Part shown: positions 61,682 to 64,000 of the stretch, piece by piece
How the letters are laid out: each line of letters starts with the position of its first letter
Numbering within the stretch: position 1 is the first letter of the stretch
Assembly (NCBI GenBank): GCA_002294045.1
Contig: DBEP01000047.1
Span: 1 to 64,000 of the forward strand
Length of the DNA: 64,000 nt
Direction: 5' to 3'
DNA from: Lachnoclostridium sp. UBA903
GTDB lineage: Bacteria > Bacillota > Clostridia > Lachnospirales > Lachnospiraceae
The notes under the pieces: generated by a model
Seen by the model: the letters and a program-made list of their open reading frames with translations, nothing else
Told to the model about the DNA's origin: nothing
The model's database searches: none
Position numbers and translations under genes: made by a program

Positions 61682-64000
61682 TTGAAAGAAAAAGTAGAGC
61701 GGTTAGCGAAAGGAGTTTTTGAATATGAAACGCCCGGTATTCTGCTGTCGGAAGAAGAACTGATTATCACAGTGGATGCCGGCAAAATTTTTACCGGCAG
61801 CTTTATTATTAAAAATAATAATAATACGCCAATCAAAGGAATACTTTATTCTTCAAGCGAACTGTTCCGTCTGGAACGAAACACTTTTACGGAAAGGGAA
61901 AATGAGATTAACTATACCTTTTACGGGAATAACATGAACCCTCTGGAGACTGCCAGAGGCGAGGTATGTATTGTCAGTGACTGCGGTGAAATTCTGCTGC
62001 CTTTTACGGTGAATATAGAAGTGCCTTATCTTAACTCTTCCATAGGAAAAATAAAGGATTTGTTTAATTTTACCAATCTGGCCAAAACAGACCCGGCTGA
62101 AGCTATCAAGCTTTTTAAATCCCCGGAATTCAGGCAGATATTATTATATCATGATGCCAAATACCTTTTATTATACCAGAATATAATCAAAAGCAGGTCC
62201 GCCAGCCAGGCCCTGGAAGAATTTTTAATTGCAATCCGGAAGAAGCTTCCGGTTAATATAACAGCGGACAAAACAATCCTTGAGTATGAGAACGGAAATG
62301 AAAGCATCATGGATAAGCTTACCCTGGCTAAGGATAATTGGGGGTATGTTGAAATCCGGGTCAGTACGGATACACCTTTTCTGGTTCCCGAACACAAGAT
62401 AGTCTGGTCGGAAAATTTTGTGGGAAATACGTATCCGCTGGAATTTGTTTTAAATCCTGCCTTTATGCGTTCCGGCAATAATTATGGACGAATATATCTG
62501 ACAACAGCTCACGAAACAATCGTAATTGAAGTAACCTGTCACTGTAACAAATCGGACCGTACCGGAAAGCTTCAGCACAGCAGGATTAACAGATACCGGA
62601 AAAAACTTACGGAGAATTATTTGAATTTCAGATTGAACCGTATGCCTTTGGAGGAATATGTCCGTGAATCAGAGGTTATGTTGGAGCAATTAATAACACA
62701 GGATATGGAAAACCGGGATTTGTACCATCTGATGAAAGCTCACCTTTTTATTATATCCGGCAGTAATTCGGAAGCGGAACAAATGCTTAAGGAATATGAG
62801 GAAAGGACAGAGGGCAGGAAACAGCCGGACATCTTGCCTTACTGCGGCTATTTATACCTGCTTGCACTTCTTCATAAAGATGAAAAATCCATACAGGAAT
62901 CTCTGCAAACCATACACGGCTATTATGAAAGCAATTACCACGATTGGAAAATACTTTGGCTGCTATTATATATTGATAAAAGATACGATAACAAAGCTTT
63001 AAAGCTGGAAGAAATGAAAGAACAGTACAAAGCCGGATGCAGAAGTCCCATTTTATACTTTGAATCGGCTGCTATTTTCAATGAAGAGCCTTCCCTGCTC
63101 CATGAATTGCAGGAATTTGAACTTCAGGTACTTAACTGGGATATTAAAAAAGACTATATAACCGAAGATGCAGCCATGCAGTATACCTATCTGGCGGGCA
63201 AAAGAAAATATTTTAGCCGGACTGTCCATAGCTGCCTGGCCAGGTTATATGACAAATACCGGAATAAAGACATATTAACCGCAATCTGCAGCCTTCTCAT
63301 TAAAGGACATCAAAGAGGCAATAAGTACTTTTACTGGTACCAGGAAGGTGTTAACGAGCAGCTGAGGATAACGGAGCTCTATGAATATTATATGTATTCC
63401 GTTAATGAGAATCCGGATACCGTTCTGCCCCAGCAGATTCTTTTATATTTTATTTATAACAGTAATTTAAACGATCGTAAGAAATCCTGGCTGTACGCTT
63501 ATATTGTTAAGAATAAGGAGACCCTTCCCGACATATACCGTTCCTACTGGAAACGGATGGAGCAGTTCATCTTTAAACAGCTTGGGGCCCATAATATCAA
63601 TGCGGGCCTTTCCGTACTCTATGAAGAATACATTGCCCTGCAGGGGCTGACGCAGGAAATGGCGGCGGAGTTGCCCTATGTGATGTTTAAGCATGAAATC
63701 GTGTGCCATAATCCTAATATGAAAGGCGTCTTAGTGATCCATAAGGAAATGAAGGAGGAAGTTTATACTCCGTTTTCCGGGGGAACCGCATTGGTGGACA
63801 TTTATACGGAGGATTCGGAAATATTCTTAGTGGACGGTTATGAAAACCGGTATGCCGCTACGGCGGAATACACCTTAAATAAATTAATGCACTGGGAGCA
63901 TTATATCAGTACCTGTTATGAAATGAAGGTAAACCATCCCATGGTTTTGCTGAACCTGTCCGAAAAAGTGCAGACCTATCTTAAATTTGACGGGCAGTCC
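61682..64000 (+). CDS. DUF5717-type large protein, 3'-truncated by window end
   Basis: An open frame of 773 codons runs to the last base without a stop. It starts at TTG 61682 after GGGGTGG (an overlapping ATG frame stops within seven codons). The N-terminal LKEKVERLAKGVFEYETPG, a beta-rich region (about 1-300) with SLGKIKDLFNFTNLAKTD-like sequence (SIGKIKDLFNFTNLAKTD near 120), and a long helical repeat region (about 320-700) match what I recall of DUF5717 proteins of Lachnospiraceae. There is no signal peptide or transmembrane segment in the visible part. Function is unknown; the architecture suggests a scaffold or binding protein. Confidence 0.8.
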   Translation, partial: MKEKVERLAKGVFEYETPGILLSEEELIITVDAGKIFTGSFIIKNNNNTPIKGILYSSSELFRLERNTFTERENEINYTFYGNNMNPLETARGEVCIVSDCGEILLPFTVNIEVPYLNSSIGKIKDLFNFTNLAKTDPAEAIKLFKSPEFRQILLYHDAKYLLLYQNIIKSRSASQALEEFLIAIRKKLPVNITADKTILEYENGNESIMDKLTLAKDNWGYVEIRVSTDTPFLVPEHKIVWSENFVGNTYPLEFVLNPAFMRSGNNYGRIYLTTAHETIVIEVTCHCNKSDRTGKLQHSRINRYRKKLTENYLNFRLNRMPLEEYVRESEVMLEQLITQDMENRDLYHLMKAHLFIISGSNSEAEQMLKEYEERTEGRKQPDILPYCGYLYLLALLHKDEKSIQESLQTIHGYYESNYHDWKILWLLLYIDKRYDNKALKLEEMKEQYKAGCRSPILYFESAAIFNEEPSLLHELQEFELQVLNWDIKKDYITEDAAMQYTYLAGKRKYFSRTVHSCLARLYDKYRNKDILTAICSLLIKGHQRGNKYFYWYQEGVNEQLRITELYEYYMYSVNENPDTVLPQQILLYFIYNSNLNDRKKSWLYAYIVKNKETLPDIYRSYWKRMEQFIFKQLGAHNINAGLSVLYEEYIALQGLTQEMAAELPYVMFKHEIVCHNPNMKGVLVIHKEMKEEVYTPFSGGTALVDIYTEDSEIFLVDGYENRYAATAEYTLNKLMHWEHYISTCYEMKVNHPMVLLNLSEKVQTYLKFDGQS

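Noticed and set aside
1..64000. CRISPR array, tRNA, rRNA or intact IS
   Set aside because: I saw no regularly spaced direct repeats, tRNA- or rRNA-like sequence, or transposase coding sequence anywhere in the window.

Overview
The window looks like part of a Lachnospiraceae-type (clostridial Firmicute) chromosome. Base composition is moderately AT-rich, ribosome-binding sites are strong AGGAGG-type, and GTG and TTG starts are common. It carries a LysM/GH18 spore-type protein, a DUF5717 protein (a family I associate with Lachnospiraceae), YesMN/LplABC-type carbohydrate systems, and several families of short structured extragenic repeats. I saw no rRNA, tRNA, CRISPR array, prophage or intact insertion sequence.

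Layout. (1) 1-1130: a GH27 alpha-galactosidase cut off at its 5' end by a fold-back inverted repeat (1-256 is the reverse complement of 498-753), probably a contig-end chimera. (2) 1337-15714: an Amadori-product-type locus made of a FrlD-like kinase, HyuA/HyuB (ATP-dependent hydantoinase/5-oxoprolinase family), a complete Opp/Dpp-type peptide ABC importer, a FrlB/FraB-like SIS deglycase, a GntR/UTRA regulator, and an acetolactate-synthase-like TPP enzyme. One ~30-bp operator motif precedes the kinase, the regulator and the TPP enzyme, which suggests a single regulon. (3) 15943-24497: mostly housekeeping and mixed genes (aldehyde dehydrogenase, GNAT, ArsC-like protein, LysR, metallo-beta-lactamase-fold hydrolase, dUTPase, a LysM-GH18 protein lacking its catalytic acids, DUF523, purA). 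(4) 24695-32038 (minus strand): a YesMN two-component system with an LplABC-type sugar importer. (5) 32306-39362: an IclR-controlled cluster with a DapA/NanA-family aldolase, a CUT1 importer and an FAD oxidoreductase. It is followed by a minus-strand GH78 alpha-L-rhamnosidase flanked by direct repeats. (6) 42754-45923: an AraC regulator and a secreted CBM56/ricin/GH64 beta-1,3-glucanase. (7) 46138-52287: an AraC regulator divergent from a Rha/Lsr/Rbs-type sugar importer. (8) 52388-54105: a PadR repressor with a SEDS-like membrane protein. (9) 54291-60096: a LacI-controlled CUT1 importer followed by a GH43 protein. (10) 60129-64000: a CobD/HisC-like aminotransferase and a large DUF5717 protein running off the window.

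The overall theme is scavenging of plant- and diet-derived glycans and glycated amino compounds by modular, locally regulated importer cassettes. The most unusual element is the coupling of Amadori-product enzymes to a hydantoinase/oxoprolinase pair and a peptide importer. The best readable regulatory signals are GntR, IclR, PadR and LacI operators beside their own regulator genes, most of them repeated upstream of the target genes.
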